Positions 10,001 through 18,804 of a stretch of 64,000 nucleotides of DNA are shown piece by piece. Below the pieces are notes generated by a model. The model did not search any database. It was not told the origin of the DNA and saw only the letters and a program-made list of their open reading frames with translations. The position numbers were made by a program, and so were the translations under genes. The stretch spans positions 1 to 64,000 of the forward strand of contig JANQFQ010000008.1 of NCBI GenBank assembly GCA_028277765.1, in the 5' to 3' direction. This DNA is from Desulfobacterales bacterium (GTDB lineage Bacteria > Desulfobacterota > Desulfobacteria > Desulfobacterales > SURF-7). Numbering within the stretch: the first letter of the stretch is position 1; each line of letters opens with the position of its first letter.

Positions 10001-13000
10001 CTGTCTCGCTGATGACATTACCGTACTCATCATAATCAAAACGAATGGTGGGATGAGGGGTATAGTTATCAGCGCCATTGTACTGGCACCAGAACTCTTG
10101 AGCCTCAAGATTAAAGCCCTTTGAAGCACCATAGTAATCGTATAATGTCTGTCTGACTGGAGTACCCTCTTCCACTATTTCAGATTCAAGCCTCCAGACC
10201 CAACCGTCTGGAAGATCTTCGTTTGTATAGTCATATATTGTTGTTATCTCACCTGATCTTCCGCTTCCAGATGTTGTCAGGGATTTCAGATTCCCGTGTG
10301 TCTGCGGATCGGATAGGTCTTCGTCATAATATGTGTAGACTTCATTGGATTCAGCATCTGCATCGCCTCTTGACGGGTTTGGGGCAGCAGCAGAATCATA
10401 ATGAAATGTATCCTGATTTGTTAAAGTTACAAATTCCCACAGGCTTTCACCTGTCGGGCCGGCGTGTGTCCATGTGTACTCTGTCTCGTTGAGAAGATTG
10501 CCTCCAGGCTCTTTGAATTTCACCAGACGCGGGCGTCCTTTTGTAAACACATCGTCCTGATAATATTCGGTTGTCTCAGTTGTGCTGTCTGGATTTGTGC
10601 GGGTGACGTATTTAAATCCCCAGAACTCCCTTTCTTCCTTGCTGTACTTTGCGTCTGCATAATCAAAAGTCGTAACAGACACATTGTTGCAGTCAATCGC
10701 AGGATCGCATGTTGAATCTGAAATTAATGTGCTGACATTTGAGGTGATCTTTGAGACCGTATTCATTGCAAAAGGTAAGTAATCAACTGTTGCAGGCGTA
10801 TCAATACTTGTAAAAACCTTGCCATACGTATAATCAAAAATCGTCTTAGACAGCAGATGGGAATCCTCCCAATCACCGTCAGCTGATATTGCTATTGTTT
10901 TTACCAGATCAGGATACAATGTTGGTGAAGGTGTTACAGGATCATAATTTAAATAAACAAAATATACGTTGCCGCTCCAGTGATGCCGCACAAGATCAGG
11001 TATGCCGTCTCCGCTCACATCAGGAAAAGCCGTATAACCGATGTAATCATAACCAAGGTCTGCAATAAATTGTGTGTCAGAATTATTATATGAAAATTCT
11101 GTCTGCTCACCAAATCCATATGATCCATCATCATACTGTTTGAAAAAATATGTGTGGAATGTATCAGAAGCAACTTCATCCATGATAATAAGATCAGTAA
11201 TTCCATCCATGTTAGCATCCGTGAAATGCGTATGGGCCTTGATAACACCATCCTGTGCAACTTGCGTCGTAGCATTTGGTTCTGCATTACTACCACCTGT
11301 GTTATCTCCAAACGTGCCATCACCATTTGAGAAAAAAACATAAAAAGGTCTTTGATCCCCAGCCGAACCTGCTTTGATAAGATCAGTAAGCCCATCACCA
11401 TTAAAATCACCATAGTTCCCAAAGCCCACTACATTACTACCGACCAGAGTTAACGTCTGTGCATCCCATTCATTAGGCATTCCATCAACTGGATTACCAA
11501 ATGTTCTTTCTCCTTCAGGACTATCTGGATTGATTCTATTCAGGTATGAATAATATGTGCCACTTGATTGGTTTACCAGATCAGTATATCCATCACCATT
11601 TACATCAACAAAATGAATAACCCCTCGGTTTGATGCATTAAAGGAGAAATCCGGAGAACCTGCCGCTGCTTGCCCAAATATACCTGTACCGGTTGAATAG
11701 AAGACATGAAACTGTGACGAAAGATTATGTTTAACAAGATCATCCAGACCGTCTCCATTAACATCCACAAAATCGACAAACTCAGCATTGTGGTCTACTC
11801 CTCCTGCATTTGTTATTGCATTTGCTACTCCGCTAATTCCAAAAGAACCGTCTGGATTCGAAAAGAATGCATGATAACTACCAGTCAGTGTATGGGCAAC
11901 CAGGTCCTTTATATTATCATCGTTTACATCAACAAAATCCACCAGTCCCAATCCTTGTACTGAAAAGCCGATAGTGGTTGTTTCATCTGGCGGGCTTGGG
12001 CTTCCTTGAGTACCACCAGTTCCAAATATATATCCCAATGTTGCGTCATTACTTGCCAAATACGTATAAAAATCAGTGGACCACCCGTGAGGAGTATGGG
12101 CAACAAGATCGTCCATTCCATCGCCATTCACATCAACATAATGATAATATTTTGCGGTCCCTGTCCCTAATTCTGCATATGTCATACCGTTATGATTTCC
12201 CGAAATATTCGGACCAAAGCTTCCATCCCCGCCTTCCTGCCATCCAAACAAAACAGGCGGTTTAGATATATCGATGCCTTCCCCGGCAGTTGTTTCCGCG
12301 CTTTCCTCTACCTTTATCAGTCTGGACAAACCGGTTGATTCGCTCAACTCATAGGTAAGATCATATTGCCTTACTAGATGATCATTGGCGTATGTCGCGA
12401 TGCTCAGAAGCCTTTTGGCAGTTATGACTTCAAACTGGGTATTATATGCAGGCAGGATTTTTTCCTCTGCTGGCCTGTTTTCAAGCGTAAATTCCACATA
12501 ATTGATATCAAGGTCTGATGTGCTATTGGAATGTGTATATTCAATCCTGTAGAGATATATCTGCGGCATTACGCCGTTGCTTATGTCTTTGTCATAGATA
12601 ACCTCAAGATAATTACCGTTTGTGTCTTCAATTTTATCCAGGCACCATTTGAATATTCTTGGTTCAGGGGGACCGCCGCCTGTATCCACTTCCGTCATCA
12701 ATTGGGAAGCTTCACTGGTGCCGTAATAATATTTAGTGCCATCCCTTGAGGTTGCTACCCAGGATGATCCATCAAAAAAGTATTTGGTAAAATTACTTTC
12801 AACTCTTGCGCCATACCATCCTGTACAATCTGGATTCGTTCCTCCCCACTCGGTTCTGGGACGAAGTTCCTCACCGTTTACTGAAAATTCGCAGTCAGCA
12901 TAGTCGAGGCCGTACTTTGTATTCCGCTCTATGGATCCCATGTCGAGACTCCACCCCACACCGATCCATCCATTTTTGCTGTTGCTGCTGTAAACAAGAG

Positions 13001-13250
13001 AAAGGTCAGGCGCCATGCCGTTTCTTCCTGGTGGGACAGCTATAGGGATATTGTAAGAAGCAGCACCGGTATTGGATACATTTTTCGTAATATCCTCGAT
13101 GCTCAATGTGTTTTTAAAGTTCGTCTCAAATAGAATGTCCGGCGGATCAACAGGATCTTCTGCAAAAGCGTTTACGCCTAAAAAAATGATCGCGGAAGAT
13201 AATATTATCGCTGTCAACCGTTTCCAAAATGATTGATTCTGTTTTTTCAT
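6981..13250 (-). CDS. SpvB/RHS-repeat polymorphic toxin with nuclease-like C-terminus
   Basis: About 2089 residues from ATG 13250, which begins a good signal peptide (MKKQNQSFWKRL, hydrophobic core, AFA cleavage). An in-frame ATG at 13304 with a G-rich SD would add 18 residues and is a real alternative. Domain order: SpvB-like N-terminus (about 30-320), FG-GAP/VCBS Ca-binding-like repeats with DVNGDG motifs (about 360-760), many YD repeats (about 1000-1780), an RHS core with RFYDPAIGMFISADS ending DPNGH near 1893, then a variable 190-residue tail. The tail carries a hydrophobic pretoxin segment and ends HFHGKK...RTHDEYPD, a His-rich nuclease-like pattern. The RHS shell should encase the tail. 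The immunity gene overlaps its stop. Confidence 0.9.
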   Translation of the reverse strand: MKKQNQSFWKRLTAIILSSAIIFLGVNAFAEDPVDPPDILFETNFKNTLSIEDITKNVSNTGAASYNIPIAVPPGRNGMAPDLSLVYSSNSKNGWIGVGWSLDMGSIERNTKYGLDYADCEFSVNGEELRPRTEWGGTNPDCTGWYGARVESNFTKYFFDGSSWVATSRDGTKYYYGTSEASQLMTEVDTGGGPPEPRIFKWCLDKIEDTNGNYLEVIYDKDISNGVMPQIYLYRIEYTHSNSTSDLDINYVEFTLENRPAEEKILPAYNTQFEVITAKRLLSIATYANDHLVRQYDLTYELSESTGLSRLIKVEESAETTAGEGIDISKPPVLFGWQEGGDGSFGPNISGNHNGMTYAELGTGTAKYYHYVDVNGDGMDDLVAHTPHGWSTDFYTYLASNDATLGYIFGTGGTQGSPSPPDETTTIGFSVQGLGLVDFVDVNDDNIKDLVAHTLTGSYHAFFSNPDGSFGISGVANAITNAGGVDHNAEFVDFVDVNGDGLDDLVKHNLSSQFHVFYSTGTGIFGQAAAGSPDFSFNASNRGVIHFVDVNGDGYTDLVNQSSGTYYSYLNRINPDSPEGERTFGNPVDGMPNEWDAQTLTLVGSNVVGFGNYGDFNGDGLTDLIKAGSAGDQRPFYVFFSNGDGTFGDNTGGSNAEPNATTQVAQDGVIKAHTHFTDANMDGITDLIIMDEVASDTFHTYFFKQYDDGSYGFGEQTEFSYNNSDTQFIADLGYDYIGYTAFPDVSGDGIPDLVRHHWSGNVYFVYLNYDPVTPSPTLYPDLVKTIAISADGDWEDSHLLSKTIFDYTYGKVFTSIDTPATVDYLPFAMNTVSKITSNVSTLISDSTCDPAIDCNNVSVTTFDYADAKYSKEEREFWGFKYVTRTNPDSTTETTEYYQDDVFTKGRPRLVKFKEPGGNLLNETEYTWTHAGPTGESLWEFVTLTNQDTFHYDSAAAPNPSRGDADAESNEVYTYYDEDLSDPQTHGNLKSLTTSGSGRSGEITTIYDYTNEDLPDGWVWRLESEIVEEGTPVRQTLYDYYGASKGFNLEAQEFWCQYNGADNYTPHPTIRFDYDEYGNVISETDENGNTTLTAYDSLSETFPQTITYPETSGVSHVITYDAYDYRCGKAESITDENSNTTLYNFDGFGRVTSVNYPDGGEITKAYEEAVFAGDGIDPKTTTTRVKEHVYQSGSVTQGWIESIVKYDGYNRPIISQNESGPKCVDPSDPFACSIYTARTKTYYDNMGRVEWGVGPFDLSLGDVEFPEENSDYPWQRTIYDDQSRPLETRANNALDEPVIVTSFDYNGFLTKATDPDGSETTMINDYLGNTINVIEHAALPDIYTTTYEYNAVGDLLVVRNHLGHEIIMSYDTLGRQREMHDPDLGLRQYTYYPNGNLKTQADTKGQVITFYYDALDRVTLKNYTITENPDDNHDVTYVYDQALDNGIGNMYSVSNAVATITYDEYDTMVRVKSITKDLTDIGSYTTSYEYTFSGKLKRMVAPNGYTLDYKYWAGSGHQGEIHDGGLFPIGNFLNYTPGGQLGKIFSQGPSDCTLSTVYSYNTRSGRLDALATLHDNPNTIPPVNDGPVMSFEYVYTAAGDIKEIRDLENYLEFTYEYDTLHRLTDEYFEVIPGSPISYPYQWLKNTNLEYYYDPNYQVHAVQDITINDDNSVNFIYDANGNLSSGPDLTQPNISPLPSRGSIFYNADNMPVKVSHGTDPSEYIHTEFKYDGEGNRVIKRISDGYGNIDTETCYINESYESINGEPTNYIFAGSLRIAKKDDDGISYFHKDHLGSSSVLTKFNPTERDPTQEETTYISYGLQLHNQQYPPGSADTSDYKYTDQELDTSTNLYNYNARFYDPAIGMFISADSIVPNYFDPQTLNRYAYCRNNPLIYVDPNGHKPKRSAKLALQNDIAIRNLQYKKQRKVEVAQGTADLAYEVGEAYYDYAPVIGDVKGTVEAGAAIKDDPTSVSTWVKVGETVAGFFNLDFLKKSDNAVEDVAKRASNKSASEIRAKNIKKGIPENELGPSGKPKIHVKKNSSLKKAKDAARARAGKGGTTVKHATPKKGRGHFHGKKQDGTKIRTHDEYPD

Positions 13251-13314
13251 GATCCCTTTTCCCTTATATGTTATCGTTTCCCCTTGATGGTTTAAATTAA
13301 ACATGTTCCCCCCT

Positions 13315-16300
13315 TTATGGCGTCACCGCCTCATGCTGCCGGACAATACTTTGTATCCGGCCCAGTGGATCATATTGGTAACTGATATGGCCTCTGTTTG
13401 CCGCGATTATATTTACCGTGCGTGTCACCTCTACAGCTGCATTGTGTGCACTATCTTCCACATTATAGGTTACTATGTATTCGCCGGGCGGTGATGTGTT
13501 ATCAGGAAGCCCGGCTATTGCTATCAAGCCGGTAAGATCGCCTTGATCATCATCCCATGCTGTGGCTCCTTCGTCGACATAGTTATTGCCCTGCACCATA
13601 TTGATTGTGACACTTCCATTAAGTGTAATTACAGGTTCGTTTTCATTGGTAACGATATTAACCGTTCGGGTTACTGTTGAAAGATTGCCAAGGCTATCGT
13701 TTACATCGTATGTAACAGTATATGGACTACCTGAAAGATCCGCTGTATTAACAGTGCTGTTTGTAATTATTACTGCCGAAAGATCCCCTTCACAATCATC
13801 CAAAGCTGTGGCGCCTGCATCTTCATAAATACAATGATGGCAGATACTGACTGGATTCTCGCCGTTTAATGTGATTACAGGCGGATTCGAACTATCCTCC
13901 ACAGTTATCTGACGGTCGACGCTAGTTGAATGAGGACCGCTTACCGCGGTATACGTTAAGGTATATACGCCGGCGTTGCTGGTATCGACCGAGCCTGTTA
14001 TCAAGATTTCTTCAATTGGGATAATGTTTCCACACGCGTCAATTGCTGTAACATTTTCTTCAACATAATTTTCACCCTCGCAAAGGGTAATAAAAGCTTC
14101 ACCGTTCAATGTCACTGTGGGTGGTGAGGGATTATCGCGGACATAAACATCTCGCTCAACAGGAACCGCGCACCCGCATTCAATATTGCATACATTATAT
14201 GTAACCGTATAATCTCCTGGCGTTGACATGTTGACCTGGTTGTCAGCAACAATATCAAATGATATGTCACCATAGTATTCATCCCAGGCCAGTGCCCCCT
14301 CATCATTATAAGTGCTGCCCACACATACAAGGGCAGGGTTTTCGCCTTCTATAGTTATTACAGGAATGGAGGCTTGGTCGTTTAATCTTATTATACTTGC
14401 GTTAGGTTCAGCGGTTCCACCAGGGTCAAAATGATCGCCTGAGCCAAAACGGCCGACAATAGCTGTATTACCATCATTGTCTACTGCGTGACCAAAATGA
14501 AGGATATGCTCAATGTCGTCATACTGTTCCGGAATGGAATGGATTTCCGTTAGATAGTTCCAGGTACCCCCTTCATTTTTATACACATAGATGGATCCAG
14601 CATCTTCCTCCTCATCACTGTCTTCACGAGCACCAACCACAGCGTATCCGTTATTGACAGATACTGAATAACCGAATTGGTTGGATATATCATATAGTCC
14701 AACATCTGGTGGGCCAAGAATGTCCGCCTGTTCCCAGTGGCCGGTCCCTGAATTACGCTCAAATATATAAGCCCAACCATGACGGCTCCAGGGCTGTGTA
14801 CCGACGATGGCTGTATCCCCATCAATGGATACAGAATGTCCAAAGTGAAAATCAGATGGATATTGAGGTATAAGCTTGTCTTTCTGCTCCCATTGCCCAT
14901 TGGATGTGTTAAGTTCAAAAATATATACTGCGCCCGCATTCGTCCCCACACTATCAACACCTTGCGCGCTGATTATCATGTGATTACCGCTCATACTGAC
15001 CTTGTTTCCAAACCAGTTGCCGAACTCACCGTCTGAGGCTGTAAGCTTGGAATGATACGCCCAATTTGATCCGGTTCGTTTATACACATAAACCGCACCA
15101 GTTTTTATGCCTTCATCATTTGTTGCCCATCGTGATCCAGCCGCAGCATATTCACCGCTTATGGCCACGGTTTTTGCAAAATGGTCCCCAGGAAACCAAT
15201 CGTGACTTCTTATCTTGTTATAAAATGGAATAAACTCTGATAGCCCAAGCATAGGTATCCATTCGCTACCATTCCAGTGGAAAAAACTGATTCCACCCGA
15301 AAGCGCGTAGTTATACTTAGTAGGATCTTGTCCATACAACTCTGCTGAACCAACAATAATATAATCTCCGTCAATATCGACCGCATATCCGAATTTTTCA
15401 GAAATATTATTTTGTCCATCTTCCTCACCGAGTACTGCAAACTTCTCCCAGCCTGAATTGTCTTTTCTCAGGATAGTGACCATTCCGGCATGTCGAAACT
15501 CTAAGGGATCCGCGTAAGGTGTTCCCACAACAGCCCAACTGCCATCAATGGCAACTGAATTGGCTATATCTTCTTCATCCATGACTGTGTTTTCTGTATA
15601 CAATCTTTTGACCACCACCGGATACTCTGTGTAAAAGACGCTGTCATCAAGACCGTCATAAATCTCAGCACCAATATAATATGATCCTTCATCCGCTTCC
15701 CAGGTATCCCATATATACTCATCATTGCCAGGACCGTCTGGATCTTCCTCTGTTTCAAATAAATCGAATTCATCTTCATCATCAAAATTATTATTCGCGT
15801 CGTAAAACAGGTAAATGTCCGCATTATCATCCGGGTCTATATCCGTCCATTTTATAGTATATTCATCATAAGCAATCTGGCAGTCGCCACTTGGGTTTGT
15901 TATGGTAATGGACGGCGCGTAATTGTCGGGTGGTGTACCGTTATTATACTCGTCTATATTGGATTTCCCATCGCCGTCTAGATCTCCCGATGAATCATCT
16001 ATTGTTGGATTTAATCCGTATTTATACTCCCATCCATCTGGCATACCATCTGAGTCAAAATCGGTTGTCTGGGCCTGGTCAAGATCATTGAAATATCTCC
16101 TTTCCCAATAGTCGGCTATACCGTCTTCATCTGTATCATTTAAAAGAGTTTCATAGGCACCCATATCAATTTTCGTGCCCTGGGGCCTTGCATGCCCCCA
16201 GATATCCGTGAGTGGCACATCAGTTCCACCCGTCCCGGCATCAAGACAAGGAGATCCATAGCCGGCCTGTGAAAGACAATAATCACCGTTTGCAGTAGTA

Positions 16301-18417
16301 TAAAATTGCGGATCCGTATCTATGTTTCCTTCTCCAGCATACCCGCTCTCAATACAACTATAGGTCACACCGGGATCGCCGCCATATCCGCCTAGCTCGT
16401 CCGGCGAGTTGTTCCAGAAAATGGAATTTTTTATAGATGTAGATGGAGATGTCTGGGAATAAAATCCACCTCCGCTGGATGCAGCGGTAATGTTTTCCGT
16501 GACTGTACAGTTAATAATGGCAGGAGAAGATTCAAACACTGCTATACCCCCACCGCTTTGATCTGACGAGTTTCCGCTGATAATACAGTTCGTAATGATT
16601 GGTGACGAACCATTCGAACTTGTCACCCCGCCGCCTTTCTGTGTACATGTATTTCCGCTGATAATGCAGGCTGTAATGGTCGGAGAAGCCTCGGTACCGC
16701 TGACGGCAATACCGCCCGCATAGATGCTTGCGTTATTGCTGGTAATCGTGCAATCCTCGATTTTTGGTGAGGCATCACTAATAAAAATACCACCGCCGTT
16801 TACACTGGATGAATTATTGATGATCTTACATGATTTGATGGTAGCGGAGATGCTCAGGTACAGTCCGCTGCCATACATCTCGCTGCCGTTTTGAATAGTA
16901 AAACCGGATATAACCGAATTTTCTGCTTCCTGGTTATTGAGAAAAAATCCCCTGCCGTTCCCTTCACAATTTATGGTGCAGTTATCAGATCCGTTAACAG
17001 ATCGTATAGTGATGGATTTGTCGAGCTGGATATCATAATTGCCTGTACCCGTGTAAATACCGTCTGTGACATATACCTTTTTCCCCTCATACGGCTCAGT
17101 CACAGCATCAATGGCTTCCTGAATGGATGCATAACAGCTTGTATAGCCGGGATTAACAACATAGACATCATTACTACTTAAAGTTGGATCAGTACCCACA
17201 GTATATTCGTCAATGTTCGTCAATCCATCAACGTCCGGGTCTTCTAAAGCATCATCAAAAGTCAGGTCAAGCCCATGCTCCCTTTCCCACCAGTCTGGCA
17301 TGCCGTCATCTTCGGAATCACCGTAAGCAATATATCCTTCATTCGGTTCTTCGGTAATCGTGGTCCAATGCGGTTTGCTGTCTGGATCATAAACCTGGAC
17401 ACGACCCAAATTTGTCACAGCCACTTTGTTGCCTAAAACAATGGGATTCGAAACATTGTTCCCTGTTATTTCTTTTAGCGGCAATGTGCCATCATAGAAC
17501 CAGAGACCTTGGGTGCCGTAGTCAATGGCAAGACCGTTTCCGCATTTAAAGTATCCTTCGTTCGGATCAGTTGCGATCTGTGTCCAGGGGGGGGAAACTC
17601 CGTGTGTGTAAACATACAGGCCGTCAGGATTCGGGTCGCACTTGTCATCAACGCAAGTCGCGGCAAGCTTGTCCCCAAATGCCACTATTTCTGTCACATC
17701 CACCCATGTCATCTGTTCAAGTGGAAGGCCGTCAAAAAAATGAAGCCCCTCTGTGCCTAAATCTATTACCAGACCACCATTATATGGGATGTATCCTTCG
17801 TTCGGATCAGTTGAGATCTGTGTCCATGGGGGATAAACGCCGTATGTGTAAACATACAGGCCGTCAGGATTCGGGTCGCACTTGTCATCAACGCAAGTCG
17901 CAGCAAGTTTGTCCCCAAATGCCACTATTTGTCTCACATCCGCCCATGTCATCTCTTCCCAGGGAAGGCTATCATTATAAAACCAGAGCCCTGGCCCTGG
18001 ATCCGATCCTGTAGTACCGAAATCGATTGCCAGGCCATCAATGTATGCAACATAGCCTTCGTTTGGATCACTTGAAATCAGCGTAAATGGAGAAGATGGC
18101 GGTATAGGTGGTAAAGAAATCCATGGATCAAAAGAACATAGGCCGTCATAATCCATACCGCAGTTATCGTTAAAACAGGTAACCGCAATCTTGTCGCCAA
18201 AAGCGACCATGTCTGTTACATCTGATCCTGTGAAACGGTCTAAGTAAGGGCTTCCATCATAATACCAGAGTCCTGGTCCTGGATCCGATCCTGAGCTGCC
18301 GAAATCAATTACCAGTCCGTCTGCCGACTCTGCGGCTGAAAATGCCGGCACACTTAAATTAAAAAGTACCAGCAAACAACATATTGTCACATGATAAAAA
18401 TATGTCTTGGCTTTCAT
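13315..18417 (-). CDS. Very large secreted/surface multi-domain protein ending in a single YD repeat
   Basis: 1700 residues from ATG 18417, chosen because AAGGAG lies 8 nt upstream and a signal peptide follows (MKAKTYFYH..., cleavage after AFS). Visible modules: four ~75-residue propeller-like repeats with AFGDK and DPNEGY signatures (30-365), thrombospondin-3-like DxDxDG segments, a right-handed parallel beta-helix with CxISGN-type coils (420-680), further DxDGDG calcium-type segments, FG-GAP repeats (945-1340) and five DUF5011/HYR-like Ig domains each holding ITLNGE or similar (1352-1672). It ends YQYDPLGRIQSIVRQ, an isolated YD repeat. It lies 64 bp upstream of the RHS toxin on the same strand, so probable co-transcription. 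Likely an adhesin or surface scaffold; function inferred. Confidence 0.85.
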   Translation of the reverse strand: MKAKTYFYHVTICCLLVLFNLSVPAFSAAESADGLVIDFGSSGSDPGPGLWYYDGSPYLDRFTGSDVTDMVAFGDKIAVTCFNDNCGMDYDGLCSFDPWISLPPIPPSSPFTLISSDPNEGYVAYIDGLAIDFGTTGSDPGPGLWFYNDSLPWEEMTWADVRQIVAFGDKLAATCVDDKCDPNPDGLYVYTYGVYPPWTQISTDPNEGYIPYNGGLVIDLGTEGLHFFDGLPLEQMTWVDVTEIVAFGDKLAATCVDDKCDPNPDGLYVYTHGVSPPWTQIATDPNEGYFKCGNGLAIDYGTQGLWFYDGTLPLKEITGNNVSNPIVLGNKVAVTNLGRVQVYDPDSKPHWTTITEEPNEGYIAYGDSEDDGMPDWWEREHGLDLTFDDALEDPDVDGLTNIDEYTVGTDPTLSSNDVYVVNPGYTSCYASIQEAIDAVTEPYEGKKVYVTDGIYTGTGNYDIQLDKSITIRSVNGSDNCTINCEGNGRGFFLNNQEAENSVISGFTIQNGSEMYGSGLYLSISATIKSCKIINNSSSVNGGGIFISDASPKIEDCTITSNNASIYAGGIAVSGTEASPTITACIISGNTCTQKGGGVTSSNGSSPIITNCIISGNSSDQSGGGIAVFESSPAIINCTVTENITAASSGGGFYSQTSPSTSIKNSIFWNNSPDELGGYGGDPGVTYSCIESGYAGEGNIDTDPQFYTTANGDYCLSQAGYGSPCLDAGTGGTDVPLTDIWGHARPQGTKIDMGAYETLLNDTDEDGIADYWERRYFNDLDQAQTTDFDSDGMPDGWEYKYGLNPTIDDSSGDLDGDGKSNIDEYNNGTPPDNYAPSITITNPSGDCQIAYDEYTIKWTDIDPDDNADIYLFYDANNNFDDEDEFDLFETEEDPDGPGNDEYIWDTWEADEGSYYIGAEIYDGLDDSVFYTEYPVVVKRLYTENTVMDEEDIANSVAIDGSWAVVGTPYADPLEFRHAGMVTILRKDNSGWEKFAVLGEEDGQNNISEKFGYAVDIDGDYIIVGSAELYGQDPTKYNYALSGGISFFHWNGSEWIPMLGLSEFIPFYNKIRSHDWFPGDHFAKTVAISGEYAAAGSRWATNDEGIKTGAVYVYKRTGSNWAYHSKLTASDGEFGNWFGNKVSMSGNHMIISAQGVDSVGTNAGAVYIFELNTSNGQWEQKDKLIPQYPSDFHFGHSVSIDGDTAIVGTQPWSRHGWAYIFERNSGTGHWEQADILGPPDVGLYDISNQFGYSVSVNNGYAVVGAREDSDEEEDAGSIYVYKNEGGTWNYLTEIHSIPEQYDDIEHILHFGHAVDNDGNTAIVGRFGSGDHFDPGGTAEPNASIIRLNDQASIPVITIEGENPALVCVGSTYNDEGALAWDEYYGDISFDIVADNQVNMSTPGDYTVTYNVCNIECGCAVPVERDVYVRDNPSPPTVTLNGEAFITLCEGENYVEENVTAIDACGNIIPIEEILITGSVDTSNAGVYTLTYTAVSGPHSTSVDRQITVEDSSNPPVITLNGENPVSICHHCIYEDAGATALDDCEGDLSAVIITNSTVNTADLSGSPYTVTYDVNDSLGNLSTVTRTVNIVTNENEPVITLNGSVTINMVQGNNYVDEGATAWDDDQGDLTGLIAIAGLPDNTSPPGEYIVTYNVEDSAHNAAVEVTRTVNIIAANRGHISYQYDPLGRIQSIVRQHEAVTP
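17551..17954 (-). repeat. Internal gene duplication: two 164 bp copies, 240 bp period
   Basis: 17551-17714 and 17791-17954 are identical except for about 11 positions. Each encodes one propeller-like repeat of the surface protein (AFGDKLAATC...DPNPDGLYVY). The flanking repeats of the same protein are much more diverged, so this pair is a recent duplication or a gene-conversion tract. Confidence 0.9.
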
Positions 18418-18675
18418 TTGTTCACTCCTTAAATTTATTTGTTTTAATTTCAATTCAGTCTTTAAAAAAATTTTATTAATTCTGATTTTAATCGAATGAT
18501 CGCCTTTTCTTTTTAACCCCATATTCGCAAAAAACTATTCGACACAAGAAAATACACACTCAAAAACATATTTCCGTGTACTTATGTACACACCAGGTTA
18601 ATCAGTTTAATGAATGTTCATCTAGTTATCCAATACAACGAACCAATGGAATTGTATACCCTCAAAAAATGTCTG

Positions 18676-18704
18676 ATTAATGGAGGTGAAACACCTCCAT
18701 TAAT
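18676..18704 (-). terminator. Perfect 13 bp stem hairpin downstream of the two-component operon
   Basis: ATTAATGGAGGTG and CACCTCCATTAAT flank an AAA loop. It is about 100 bp past the response-regulator stop. On the minus strand a T run follows about 8 nt later, so it may end that operon. The left arm also contains GGAGGTG, an SD-like sequence. The remainder of 18418-18804 is the upstream region of the surface-protein gene. Confidence 0.55.
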
Positions 18705-18804
18705 GTTACAAACGCAATGATTTTAATTGGATATACGGGGACGGAAAGTAAGCTTATGGATACATCAACAGGCGAAATCCTGGATTATGATACGATCAGG
18801 CCAC

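Noticed and set aside
15564-15830. ORFs of 60-136 codons on either strand inside the surface and toxin genes
   Set aside because: Out-of-frame shadows of long genes with clear domain content.
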